Made by a program: the position numbers and the translations under genes. Of a stretch of DNA of 64,000 bases, positions 12,924-24,600 are shown piece after piece (position 1 is the stretch's first letter; every line of letters begins with the position of its first letter). Origin of the DNA: Colletotrichum lupini (taxonomy: Eukaryota; Ascomycota; Sordariomycetes; Glomerellales; Glomerellaceae); assembly GCF_023278565.1 (NCBI RefSeq), contig NC_064678.1, positions 4,712,001 through 4,776,000 on the forward strand, in the 5' to 3' direction. Under the pieces are notes generated by a model that had not been told where the DNA came from, searched no databases, and saw nothing but the letters and a program-made list of their open reading frames with translations.

Positions 12924-14168
12924 CTAAGCATAACTCATGTCGCCCTTGCGATGGCTGACGACCTCGAGAGTCGTGCCAAGGTTGTGGCCGAGGTAGCCAA
13001 TCATGGCCTTGCTGACTTCAGGATCCTCTGACAGATCAGCGCAGACCTCGCGGAACTGCGCGTAGACCTCCTCCAGCTTGCGAAGCTCGCGGTTGAGAAT
13101 CTCGAGCTCGAGCCACCTGCCGTCCTCGCCGCCCAGCGTGTAGGCGCCGAGACTGACGCCGAGTCCGCCGCCGGGGCTGAGCTGGTTGACAGCGGGCACC
13201 ATGCCGTTCTCAAAGTAGGTGTGCGTGGCGTTCTTGTAGAAGCTTGTGATCTTGCCAATGACTGTCGCCAGCAGCATCGCCGCCGTGTGGGTGCCGGAGC
13301 GGCTCATGCACCTGTTGCAGGAGAGCATGGCGGCGCATCCCTCGACAGCCTTGCGGTTGAGAGAGAGGACGAGGTCGAATGGTGGTGCCTGGGGAGATGA
13401 GGCGTTGTGCAGGGCCTGGAGGGACTGCAAGAGAACTGTGAAGCAGGTGCAGGAACCTCCGCCTCCTGACGATGAAGACTTGTGTCGGACAGCTGGTCGC
13501 ATGTTGGGTGTTGTTGAGGGGCTCGGGAAGTATGCGGCGGCGGCCATGTTGCTTGGATTCTGCATGGTAGTATACGCCATCATATCATGCTGCGTTGGGT
13601 CTCCCCACGGTGTCATGTGGGCTGCCATGGCCATGTCCATGGACTGAGAGCGGCCGTGATGGGTGGCCATATGTGCGGTAGACATTGTCATATCGGGATA
13701 TGGAGCAGCTGAGAAATCTGTGGGTGGTGTCCAGGGCATGCCGCCTCCGTACATGTCTGCTGTCGGATCTTGGTGGTCTCTTGGGGTTGTGTCGTCGACG
13801 CCGAGCATGGCGAGCCCAGAAGAAATTGATGGATTTCTGCTCATGGCCCCCGAGTCCATACTTGTAGGCGTATGCCAGCCAGGCTCCATCTTGTACATGC
13901 CGGGATGTTGGCCGAACATGAGGTTCTTTTCGTCCATGATGGGAGATAGGTCGGTCATATCCATGTGGACAGTATTTGCGTGGCTTGGTGCGCTGTTATC
14001 TGACTTTGGCTTGCCGGCTCTGCTTGAGGGAGAGTAGCGACATTCGAGACCGCACGCGAGGCATCTGGAGCAGATGGGTCTTGCTTTGGAGCACTTGACC
14101 TTGGCCAAGAAGCACCCATCGCAAGAGGCCCGGAGTCGGGGTTGGCGAGGTTTGGAGGAAGAAGACAT
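12924..14168 (-). CDS. AflR-type Zn(II)2Cys6 transcription factor, 414 aa
   Basis: Nuclear DNA-binding regulator of the AflR family, probably controlling this locus (inference from position). The frame is intronless from an ATG at 14168 to the stop at 12924. The zinc cluster spans residues 16-43 with spacing C-x2-C-x6-C-x6-C-x2-C-x6-C (Cys16, 19, 26, 33, 36, 43; an extra Cys39), followed by a basic stretch at about 44-55. The middle (about 55-235) is low complexity; residues about 150-200 are strikingly rich in Met and His. A Ser/Gly run leads into a C-terminal half (about 238 onward) with the Cys-containing helices typical of the aflatoxin-regulatory C-terminal domain, including FDLVLSLNRKAVEGCAAML. 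It has no C2H2 fingers, so it is not a Cmr1/Pig1-type melanin regulator. Family assignment is firm; target genes are inferred. Confidence 0.88.
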   Translation of the reverse strand: MSSSSKPRQPRLRASCDGCFLAKVKCSKARPICSRCLACGLECRYSPSSRAGKPKSDNSAPSHANTVHMDMTDLSPIMDEKNLMFGQHPGMYKMEPGWHTPTSMDSGAMSRNPSISSGLAMLGVDDTTPRDHQDPTADMYGGGMPWTPPTDFSAAPYPDMTMSTAHMATHHGRSQSMDMAMAAHMTPWGDPTQHDMMAYTTMQNPSNMAAAAYFPSPSTTPNMRPAVRHKSSSSGGGGSCTCFTVLLQSLQALHNASSPQAPPFDLVLSLNRKAVEGCAAMLSCNRCMSRSGTHTAAMLLATVIGKITSFYKNATHTYFENGMVPAVNQLSPGGGLGVSLGAYTLGGEDGRWLELEILNRELRKLEEVYAQFREVCADLSEDPEVSKAMIGYLGHNLGTTLEVVSHRKGDMSYA

Positions 14169-16101
14169 TGTTGATTAAGGTGAGTTTCCCGAGTTTGCTT
14201 GAGACTACTCTGTGAGAAGAAGGAGATGGGGTATCTTGATCTAACAAAGCTGTATAGGTCCAGAGAATGCAATGATGGTGGAGGGGCAAGCTACTATTAA
14301 AGAACTGGACAACGGCGGAAATTATTAGAGTTCTGTAGGTGGTGCAAGAAAGATGTCTGTGTGACAATCGAAGGCGAGTGGGTACAAGGCGAAGGAGGAT
14401 TAGCAAGCTCTATTCAGGCTTCGCGTGAGAGTGCGATGAAGTGCGGGAAGAGCTCCGAGGGCCACGGATCGAGGTTTAGGGCGGCAGCGAGCGGAGTCTA
14501 GCCGACTAAGGTCGACAGCAACGTGGATGAGAGAAAAACGGGGTTACGAAACAGGAACGGAAACGGTCACGGCCATAACCCAGAGTCCAAGAGGGACGAG
14601 CATGGAGTGAGAGTCCGGGTGTTGCTGTAGGAAGGAATGAGAGAAGGAGCTTGTAAGAACAAGAAGCATGCGACGCGGATGAGAAGGAGCGGACGTTGAA
14701 CAGTTAAAAAGCGAGGGCCTGATTTAGATATGCTATCCATTGGCGTATACACTGTACATAACCATGTACATTGGGGGCTGTGGCCTTGAAAGAGGGCGTG
14801 GACAAATTGGTTCAAAAGTTGACCGACCTTGCTCGACTTCTGATTACCCACCCTGGAGGGAGACAGGGAAGGCAGAGAGAGACACAATCATAAGAGGTGA
14901 GAGACTGGCTGAGCATAAGGTGCCCCCCAGCATGTACCCCGTACCTGTACGTATTATGGTTGCTAGTGTGAGTGTGAGAATGAGAGTAGACGGAGAGGCA
15001 GTCTGAGGGAAAAAGAAAACGGCCCATGTAAACGCCCATTTGGTACGTTGGACTCGTCCATTGGTGTGGACATGGGTTGGTTGGCTCACTCGCACGCAAA
15101 GACCCTTGGGCTTCAAGTGCAAATGGCATTGGATAAGTCTCTCCTGAGCAGGCCAGAGCTCGCTCGACCGCTTGGACAAAGTGAACTGACCGGGGAGGTT
15201 GAGTACTCGGCAGCTAGCCGGCAGCGAGGTGCAGAGCGAAAGACAACAGAAAGAACCAACACAGACCAATTCGAAGCATAGGCTTGAACGGTTTGGGCCT
15301 GATAAAGCCTTGTCTGGGCATGCAGACAACGTAGGTGGCACCCCTTTGGGCCGATGTGGGAAGAGAGGGGAGCAGCTACCGAAGCCATTCAGATGGATAT
15401 TCTACCTACCTGGCTGGTGATAGACGTTGGACGTTGCCACTTCTAGCTTCCCCAGCTTCCCCACGGAACTCTGGAGACAACGCAAGTGCTGCCGGCAATC
15501 ACCCATATGGAGTTCCCCATAATGAGACCCTGATTTCTTTACTTCAAGGGTTGAGTGGACGGATGATGGGGGGGCACCATGACCATCCATCCACTTGGTG
15601 GGCAGACAACTAGGAAAATCAAAAGGCAGAAAGCAGGGTGGGTTGAAGGAGACGGCATCTGTTGGTTTGTGCTGAAAAGCATATCCCAGAAACTGCGCTG
15701 TGCTCCGGTGTCGTGTTGTGAAGGCTGATGCTGATGAGGGTCATGATGGTTGCCATGATGGTGGTGGTGTGTGCTGAATCTAGAGCTTGGTGAGCTTGAG
15801 CTGGGGCCTGGTCAAGGACAGGATACCCTGCCCTCGGATAAGGCAAAGAGGTGGGACGGTAGTAAACGGTTCGTTCCAAGTTGGCGTGGTAAAAAGCAAA
15901 ATGGTCAGAAACAGCGACTGGGACAAGGAAGTGGGAGCAGAGGGTGATGACGCGGGCTACCTTTACTGTGGATTATGCTCAGCATGCCATGTCCACACAC
16001 GGTTTTCTAACTTGGTATGGATACAGTGAGTCTTCCAAGTGCCTTGTGGAAGGTGAAGCTCCGCAAGCACGGAAGATGGAACGGTACGGTAAGATTCTAC
16101 A

Positions 16102-16155
16102 GCGAGGCAAAGCAAGGCGAGGCAAGGTGAGGTGAGGTAAGGCAGGGCAAGGCCA
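16102..16155. repeat. Degenerate GAGGCAAG-type short tandem repeat
   Basis: Seven or more irregular copies of a 5-8 base unit of the form GAGGCAAG, GAGGTGAG or GGTAAGGC follow one another. The array belongs to the AGGTA/TACCT motif family scattered through the long intergenic regions of this window. Confidence 0.6.
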
Positions 16156-19100
16156 GAAGGGTCCAGGCGTATCTGTGGGCAGTAAGGTATCCGATCAGCT
16201 CGATCAGACCCAGGTCCGAACCAAGCTGGTAGAGTGGACAGTGGAACTGAGATAGGAACAAGAAGCCATGTGCAGGGATCAGGATAGGCCGTAGGTTAGG
16301 GGTGGACGTTGCTTCGGGGAGAAGAATCGAAGGCTCAAGAAGACGGGACTGTACCTTGATCAACAAAAGAGGGACGAGATGCTTTCCTTTGGGCCTCTCC
16401 GTAGGGGAGTATGCCGGGCAACCGACGGCAGGCGGATGTGCTCGCACGCTGGGGCTGATTGGCTCGGCCGGTTGGAACAGACCAGGCATTGGTCCGAGGA
16501 CGAATGTGTGTGCGAGGACGACGAAGAAGAAGGGCGAGCGGGAGGACGAGCTTGGAAAGACGATGGACAAGGGGGAACTCGGTAGCGAGGGACGGACTGC
16601 AAAGTTGAAAGACACGGTTGACACGGGGGCCGCGGGTACGGGCGAGAGGTGATGATGTCGGGGAGTTGGAGGTGAAGGTGGAGAGGCGGAAAAGAAGCTA
16701 AGAGCAATCCATGTCTTTGGGGTAAAAAAAAAAAAAAACGTAGTTAAGAAACAGAGGAACAAACGAAGAGCGAAGGGCAATTGAGGTGAAGTGGCATGTC
16801 AGAGTCAGATTCGGATGTGTGAAGTCCCAGACTCCCAGTGGAGGTGAGAGAGGGTGAGGTGGAAAAAGACAAAGTACCTTTTCCAAGAGGGCGAATGGGG
16901 TGATGGGAAAGTCAACCACGCCCAGAAGGGGGGGCCTTGCCGCCTTGGGGCCTTGCCTGGGCAAAAAGATGACAACAGCGAACGGTACCTCGGGCGACGG
17001 TAGATGATTGGACGTGGGCCTGTGGGCTTAGGTAAGATGACGGTTCCAACATGTACCTCGTTCCAAGTACCGTTTCTCTGTGCCTTTCTCTTTCTCTCAC
17101 TCTTTCTCTCACACACTCTCTCCATGTGCCTTATTACCCTCGCCATGACAGGCCGTCCGTGAATTCTCTTTTGAGAGGCACGTATCAGGTCGCTTACCTT
17201 CCTTACCTCACGGTAATAAGGTATCCCTACCTTACGGATGTTTGTTCTTCATCAATCGTTGTCTTTGTGATGATACCCACATACCTGATGACCTTGGTAC
17301 GGAACAATGAATGTGTAACGTGAGGAAAAGGAAGAGGCGGCCAACCGATAAGACCCAGAAACATGTCCGCTTCACCTTGCTCAAGGTGCTTAGCTGGTAT
17401 TCTTCGGCGCCTTGTTTCGAGGAAATCTCTCCGTGTCTACCATTCTCCATGGCCATGTGACTCGACTACGAGGTGCTCCCCCCCCTCCTCCCTCTCCTTC
17501 TCCTACCCGTCTCTCATTGTTTCGTGGGATCACCGTAATTCTGCAGCTTTTTCAGCTGCAATGTGCCCTCATTAAGTCGCCGATAGCGTCTTCATATTGG
17601 CCCACACTTCCTCTAAATGTGCCACTCACTCATGCCTCATGCCTCATGCAGCATCGCGATATCTCGCTTGCCTTAGAGCTTCCACTGCCTCTGCCTTGGT
17701 CAGTGGTCTACCTTACCTTAGGTTAGGTGGTTCAGGTTGCTGTTCGCTGCCTCTCAAGTCTTCTTCACAACTTCCCATCCATACCTAAGGTACCTCGCAC
17801 TCGTCCCCAGTTCTCCAAAAAGGCGAGGGTAAAGATAGGGTGGGGCCACGAGCCTAACCATGCACGACACGAGCAGGGGGGGGAACGAAGACCCCTGCAA
17901 TTCCAGAGACAGGGGGTCCCTGAGTAAACGGTGCGGATGGGGTGAGATCTCCCCCCCTCGCCCTTGCCCCCCTGCCTCCTTTCACCGAGTACGTATCTTA
18001 CCTCCTCCTGCGGGAAGAAGCTTGGACCTCACACAGAGAGGCACGTAACCAGCAATTGGGCGGCTTCCGTGGTGTGTGTTCAAGGTTTCCCTTCCCTGCC
18101 TTTGCCTCTCCCTTCCAAATATTCGTCTCTTGCTAATACCTGACCGAGACTTGCTCACCTTGCTTACACTGATTTGATTTAGTCTTTGATTTCAGATACA
18201 TGGATATACGAACTGCCTTGATTGTATGGAATCTTGGAGCACAATCTACAACACGCCAACGCTCTCGACATGACTCCATGGAACATTGCGTGATATGCAA
18301 ACTTCAGACACTGTGCTGATAGCCATACGTAGTCCTGGCAAGACGGTACCCGAATATGCTGCCAGTGTCCAATGTAAGCAACATGCACGCTTCTTACTCT
18401 TGATGCACATGTATCCAATGTGCATGTGGTCTCCTTGACTGCGGATCAGAGACTAGAGTACCTAGGAACAGCCGCCAGATGCTATTTCCTTTTCTTTCCC
18501 GTCTCCGTGACAGGCAAAATAAAGTACGACTGACTCCTGCAAAGCCACGGGTTGCGGACAAAGCGTTTGTTTCCTGTCTTGTGTCTCGCTCCAGATTCAG
18601 ATTCGGATTCAGATCCAAAACCATGACAACTTGTCACCCGGTTCCAACATACAACGTCCTCATGTTCCCAGGCATAACATTTTGTGTATAAGATGCACGA
18701 TTGTGTGCATAGACTGCTTTCTCCAGTTGACTAGCAAGCTATGTACGTACTCGGACAAATACGAGGCCCATGGAGAGACATCGCAGGGTAGGTTGGCTAG
18801 CAACGGTCCCATTCGTGTTGGACGCAAAGTACCGGAACATCGGCCGAGATAAAGCAAAGACTTCGAAGCTCCGGATAGCAGATATGATCAGAGACGAGGA
18901 GCTCACCCACCAAGTGGCGTCCATGCTTGGCGAACTGCCAATCTTACGGCCCGTTATCGTGATTCAGATTTCTTCGTATCCTATGAGCTTCTTGCAAAAA
19001 GAGTTTGGTTGAATGCCCTCTTCTCCGCTTTCCGACCTGAAGTGTGCTCGTCATCCATCTACGACTCTTTCTTTCTCAAACCTCGTCTTATTCATAACAG

Positions 19101-19568
19101 CTGTGGCCGTTGTGGTCCGAAGGTCCGAAGCCACTTGAAGCCAAGGCGCATCGTGTTTCCACGTTCTGCTTTCCTCTTTGAGACTATGTTCCTAAGTTTT
19201 TCCATCACCCCTAGACCCTCTGGGCAGTTTTCTTCATGGCGCTATCCCGCTTGCCTCCCAACATGATTCGGATGAGGCAGCGATTCAGAACCACTGCTGC
19301 TTCGACAGCATTGATGGCTGTCCCCCTCCTGTCAGCCAAGGTGGCTGAAGTGTCGCCGAGCAGAGGCCGCCTTCGCCGCCGCGCCCAGGGCGCCGCAGAG
19401 TTCCCAGCGTCTCACCACGACGATTGACGGGAACACGCAATTCCCGCAGTTCCTGAGACGAACAGGAGGAGACAAACGACACGTTGACGTCTGCCGAAAC
19501 TCTCGCAGCGTACTGCATCAGTCAAACTGCTGGCCAGTGGCCCGGGGCTCCCGCACAGAGCTCAGAGC

Positions 19569-19628
19569 ACCTCAGCTACCTTACCTTTACCTTGCCTTAC
19601 CTTATCCGCGGAAATGATAAGGTACGGA
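19569..19628. promoter_or_regulatory. Cluster of TACCTT / AAGGTA motifs
   Basis: Within about 60 bases there are several TACCTT or CCTTACC copies on the + strand, then the reverse complement ATAAGGTA close to the end. Similar clusters occur at about 17.17-17.24, 17.71-17.79 and 20.50-20.64 kb. Function is unknown; a repeated transcription-factor site is a natural guess, simple-sequence expansion an alternative. Confidence 0.35.
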
Positions 19629-21600
19629 CAAGGGAGGTCCCAGCCCCCCGAGAGCCGCTTCTAGACTCTGGTGTGACAGAAGTTATGAGGTGAGTTTGCC
19701 GATTTCTAGTCTTATTCTATGGTGGTCAAAGTGGCCTTGGTATCCTGGGAAAGCATCGACGACGCAGGTTCGAGTCAGAATCGGATCCTTTGGAGACGGA
19801 TTGAATTGCGTGGCCAAGTCGGAGGTAAAGGAAGCAAGGAAGCGGAGCATCCCAGTATCTACCTACGTTACACATATGTAAGAATCGCTCTTACCCCAGC
19901 ATGAATTTGGGACCCAAGGCATGCATGGTGGTTCTTTCTAGCTGATCTCAGGACATGCACAGCACAGAGCTGATGCCTTGAGCACATGTCGGGCTGCCTG
20001 AAGGAGGGTGAAAAAATAGAAGCTCACTTTAGTGAGGTGTAGCAGGTGAGGTAGCTTCTCTCAATGGTAAAAGGTAAGATCATGTACAAGTTACTTTACC
20101 GCGATGGGGGTTGCCTCAGGAATCACCCCAGCTGCACAGAGAAAATGGCCGAGACCCACTTGACACGGCACGGAAGCGCACCGCGGCCGTGGGAAAAGAC
20201 GGAGCACAAGGAAGGAGGCGGGGCGATGGGGACGGCAGGAACGGCAGGGAACACCACACGACGGGCGGCTATGCTTTCCGTCCCCTCAAATGGACTGGAC
20301 TTGCCTTACTACCTAAGGAGGAAGAGTCCTGGGGATTGACCCACTTCTTCCAGCTCAGGGCAGGCGCGGGCAGACAACCTGCCCTAAGGTGACCAGGCAC
20401 CCCGACGGCAGGCACGTCCTCCGTTCTGTCCCCATCACGCTCGTGGCTCGCTCACCTCTGTGCCTTCCTCGTGTAAATTTTCCTGAAGACCAAGGCAGTC
20501 GCTACCTTACCGTAACTTTTTCTTCCTTCTTGGTCGATTCCATTTCCGGTAAGGTGCGCTCGCGCAAGGTCTCCCTTTGCGCTCCTTTGGCTCCTTCCAC
20601 GTCCCTTGCCGTTGGGACTGAGGTTACCTTTACCTTACTCTCCCGTCACACCCGGACCATGCTCCGACACGACGGCACTGCAACCTGACATCGTAAATCA
20701 ACCTACCCTCGATCGACTCGGCATTCTTTGGCTCCCATCAATGCTGCTCCAACATCGTCTGTGGTTCTTCCCCCCGATTTCTAGAATCCCATGTTTCGAA
20801 ACACAAACTGCTGCCGTCGTCCCAGGAACTGCACCATCCTGTACCCGTGCAACCCGCAGCAACACGCTCCTCTCATCGACTCCCGGAACCACCATCAATC
20901 ACCATCAGTGCCATCCATTAGCAAACGCCAACGGCTTCACCATCGATAGCATTGCCTCCTCCATCATCAGCACGAGCATCAGCTTGAGCCTGCCTTGCAT
21001 TGCACCGCACGGCATCCCACCTCCCTCAGCTTCTGCCTACGCCTGCACCCAGACGCACAGAGCCAACTCACGGCCGCTTCACCTGCCAAGTACTCCTCCC
21101 AGCGCCTCCGACGAGGATTACGTGCCACCTGCTTCGCTGCAACCTCCTACTCCTCTTCCGCCCTGTACTTTCGTTTTTGCAGCTGTCAGGATCTCATGCT
21201 GCGTCAAGCCAGCCAAATGGCTACTTACGCAACCTCTTCGACCTAATGCACAATCTCGAGGCCCCTGTCTTTCCTCGGACCTCCGTTGGGAATCTTGGTT
21301 CGCTCGTCGACCTAGTCCACCACTCATTGGACGCCTGTCGTCTTGAATACTCATGACCAACTGAAGCAGGCGGTTCACTGCCAAGGTTGTTGCAGTAACG
21401 CCCAAAACCCAAGGCCACAGCACACCAAGGCCCACATTCGGATGCCGGATCGACGATACCCATGTGCCGAGATATCTCTTCATGTCTCCGACCAAGACGA
21501 TAACTCCACCATTGTTCGAGACAGTGAGACACACTACCCTCAACAGCCTGTTTGATCTTACTGTACCAGATCAAAGCTCAACCGTCAATCGCTAATCGCC

Positions 21601-24600
21601 AATCGAAAGACCCGGTGTCTAAGACGAACAAATGAGTGCGAAGACAGCAACAATACCCGAGACCTCGACACCGTTGATCTCTCATCGCACTTCCCTGCTA
21701 TTTGCAAGCCGCGTCTGCAGACCCCGTGCGACGTCACAATGCCACAGCAGCCATTAGGACCCAGAACGGCAATAGCTCGCCAACGGGCGGCCGATTGCGT
21801 CGATCGTTCAGCCAGCATACTGTCGCCATACCCCAGGACTGAGTAACGCCACTTCAGTTCTTCAATGGCACAAAATATGACAAAGTACAGAACATACTTC
21901 CCATTCCGTAAAGCCTCGAGTTTGGTGGCCGTGCACCTGGACTGGACGGCTTGCATGCCAAATGATGTCGGGAGTTGACACCACCGAAGACAGGGCGCAG
22001 AAAATAGCAAAGCAGTGGCCAAACTCGCTTGTCTAGCTTTTTTCCTCAATCAAGCCATTCCTTTTCTCCCTCTACTTAGGGAGTCGTCGGAGAATTGGGG
22101 CAAGTGAGGCTGAAGATGACAGCGGTCCGGCATCTACATACGGCGACGATCGTCCTCAATAGTGTCTTGTGCCATTGCCCCGCGGATATCTCCCGAGAAG
22201 CGAGACAGCCAGTAAACCCGGCAAATCTTATATGATGACATCCCTGTCCTTATGAAAGCGCGTTGTCCTTCACCGTTCCTTACGACCCTATCGCGCTTTC
22301 AGCATACCAGATTTGATTGGTCCCCAAGTCCCGGAGTTGGGTCAGCATCATCCGAACGGTGAGGTTGGGGGAAATCCCCCACTCATGGCTTCAAGATTAG
22401 TACGGTCCACGACTCTAATAAGACACCAAGAACCTGACGCCTGGACGTAAGGTTACCAAGTCAGTCATAGCGACCGTTGCTGATTAGCATGTCGTTCTCG
22501 TACACCACAAAAGGAGCAATAGCCCTCCCCAAAGGGAAGTGATCCTCATTTCGAGCAGAGCTGAGAGATGTCAGCCACGGCCAAAGGAAACAAGTTGGCG
22601 TCTGGCGTGGTCTTCGCCCTTCCAATAGAATGGAAGCCCTTCCAGTCCAACAGTTCCTTGATAAGCTGCCGGTTCAAATTTGGGAACTCTTAGGTCCTTG
22701 TCGAAAACGTATCAACAGAAGATGACATCATACTCGGAGTTATGGGCCGCGACGTGGCTCCCCGAGGTGTGTTCTCGTCCCTTTCCAAGCAACGCTAGAG
22801 CTATTCTGAAGCATCAGCCCTCAACGTTCGAGCGTGGCGTCGATACGTGGGGTTGAGTACGGATATCAGGCATACAAAGACCCAAAGCCTACCAATCTTA
22901 GCGCGCGCAAAGTTGTTTCAAGACACTGTCCAGTCGCCCAAAGACAGACAGCATGACATTCCGGATTAGGACTCTCGCAGGCAATCTACAAAGCCGACAA
23001 CCAGCAGAATCTTTTTTCATTGTGTCCAACAACGCATCTTGATTAACTGAGACACCGTTCTACCGATCCATCAACTAAAGAAAGGAGGGGTGCCTCATTG
23101 CGAAACAATTCTTTGGATTTCTTCGAGCAAAGCAAACAAGCTCAACGCTAAGTTCCAGTGGACTGCAATTCCCCTTCAGCCCTTGTCCCTCAAATGCCTG
23201 CTTTCGGATAGAGACAAGTCGATACCATTGACAGCCAAAATCTCGCACGGGCTTCCACTTTGGCCAGTTCTGGTGAGATCTCCACCAAACGAGGCCTTCC
23301 AACGTCGATCATGTCATGTTTCGGACGAATCTGGGGACTCTGACAGCGCAAGGGTCAAGTCGGCCTTGAGACTCGACAGATCTTGCAATTTTGCAAGTGC
23401 GTCTCTTCTGATCCACAGATCAATGGATGTACTTTGCGGGCGCCAATAACCCCGCAACAACAACCCGGTTCCTTTGCTTGCTCCTGCTCCCGGTGGAGTC
23501 TGATCCATGCGCTGGCAACTCATCGCTATTACCGGCCTGTTTGATTGATGGTGTCTATGTTCAAAACACTGACAACAACGATATCGGCCCCGAAAAGAAA
23601 GATCCGACTGGGTGACGGCTCGTCCCTCCAAATCAATCGTCCTCTATGCACAATTGTTGCTTATTCCAGCAGACTTTGGCGCACCGGACTTTCACTATTG
23701 GCTGATTATTCGTTATTTACGCCCAACAACTCGACTGTCTAGGTTGCGCAACCAGATGAAATGCAAGCCGCCGCAGATCCGCATGTGGAGTTTGATGACA
23801 GTTACACCAAGAATTTGTGATGCTACTGTCCCGTATAGCGGTAAGCACCAGCAACTGGCCAATATCGTCTCTGAGCCCCGGAAGGGATCTCATTCTCACC
23901 AGCCTGTGTTTGATCCTACCCAGGGATGAGCGCACTGAGAAACGTCGTGTATCCAGACGACAATGAGCGTTCAGGCACCTTATCTTCGGCCGCACAGCAA
24001 CTGCGACGTACGTGTTCTCGAACTCCCTATTCAAGGCCCAAAAAGGCTGGTGTGGCTGGAAATAGGACTCCCAGTGGTTCCAAGGATATAGTCATCCTGG
24101 CTCCGCGTTCCTATGGTTTCGACCATCAACAACAATGGGCACCCGGACGGCACAGACGAACAGACTACAGCGATGGTGCGAACCAAGTCAGTCAAGGAGG
24201 TTCACCAGGCACGTGATATTGCCCTCTCACCCATCGCTGTCCAGCCAACTCCTAGCACAGAAGCGGCCGATTAAACGCTCCCGTCCGGCCCCAAGCTAGC
24301 GCTTTCACCGTATCGTCGTTTATTTCAGTATCCTCCACCGGAGCGTACTAAGGCCTTCGGGTGCGCTTAGGCATGCAAGGTCAAAAGAAACGACAAAGGC
24401 AATATCCTATTCTTCCTCGTATGACGGCAGCATGCTTTCAGATTATTCCTTCCAGCGGAATACGATGTGTTGCCACGCGCTCTAAGAGCCTTATCCTTTC
24501 GCGTGGCCTCCGTCAAGTTTGCGAGGCAAAGAGGCCTCTGTAGTTCGTGATCCTCATCTCGAATGTCGCGAACACGGCGTATGAGAACAAAGGCAAGCGT

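Larger units (their letters stand above)
14169..21600. other. Long, motif-rich region upstream of the regulator gene
   Basis: About 7.4 kb without a supported gene. It starts with the regulator's own 5' region and continues as strand-skewed DNA, purine-rich on + in about 14.8-16.9 kb and pyrimidine-rich in about 17-21 kb. It carries an A15 run (16724-16738) and repeated TACCTT/AAGGTA motifs near 16.1, 17.2, 17.7, 19.6 and 20.5-20.6 kb. The frame at + 20606-21346 (246 codons) is Ser/Pro/Thr low complexity and reads more like a CT-rich untranslated leader than a protein. The whole block resembles the extended regulatory regions and long leaders often found upstream of fungal developmental regulators. 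Confidence 0.4.

Noticed and set aside
20606..21346. 246-codon + strand frame
   Set aside because: Low-complexity Ser/Pro/Thr/His content from a CT-rich tract, no domain, start codon internal to repeats; more like a leader or promoter.
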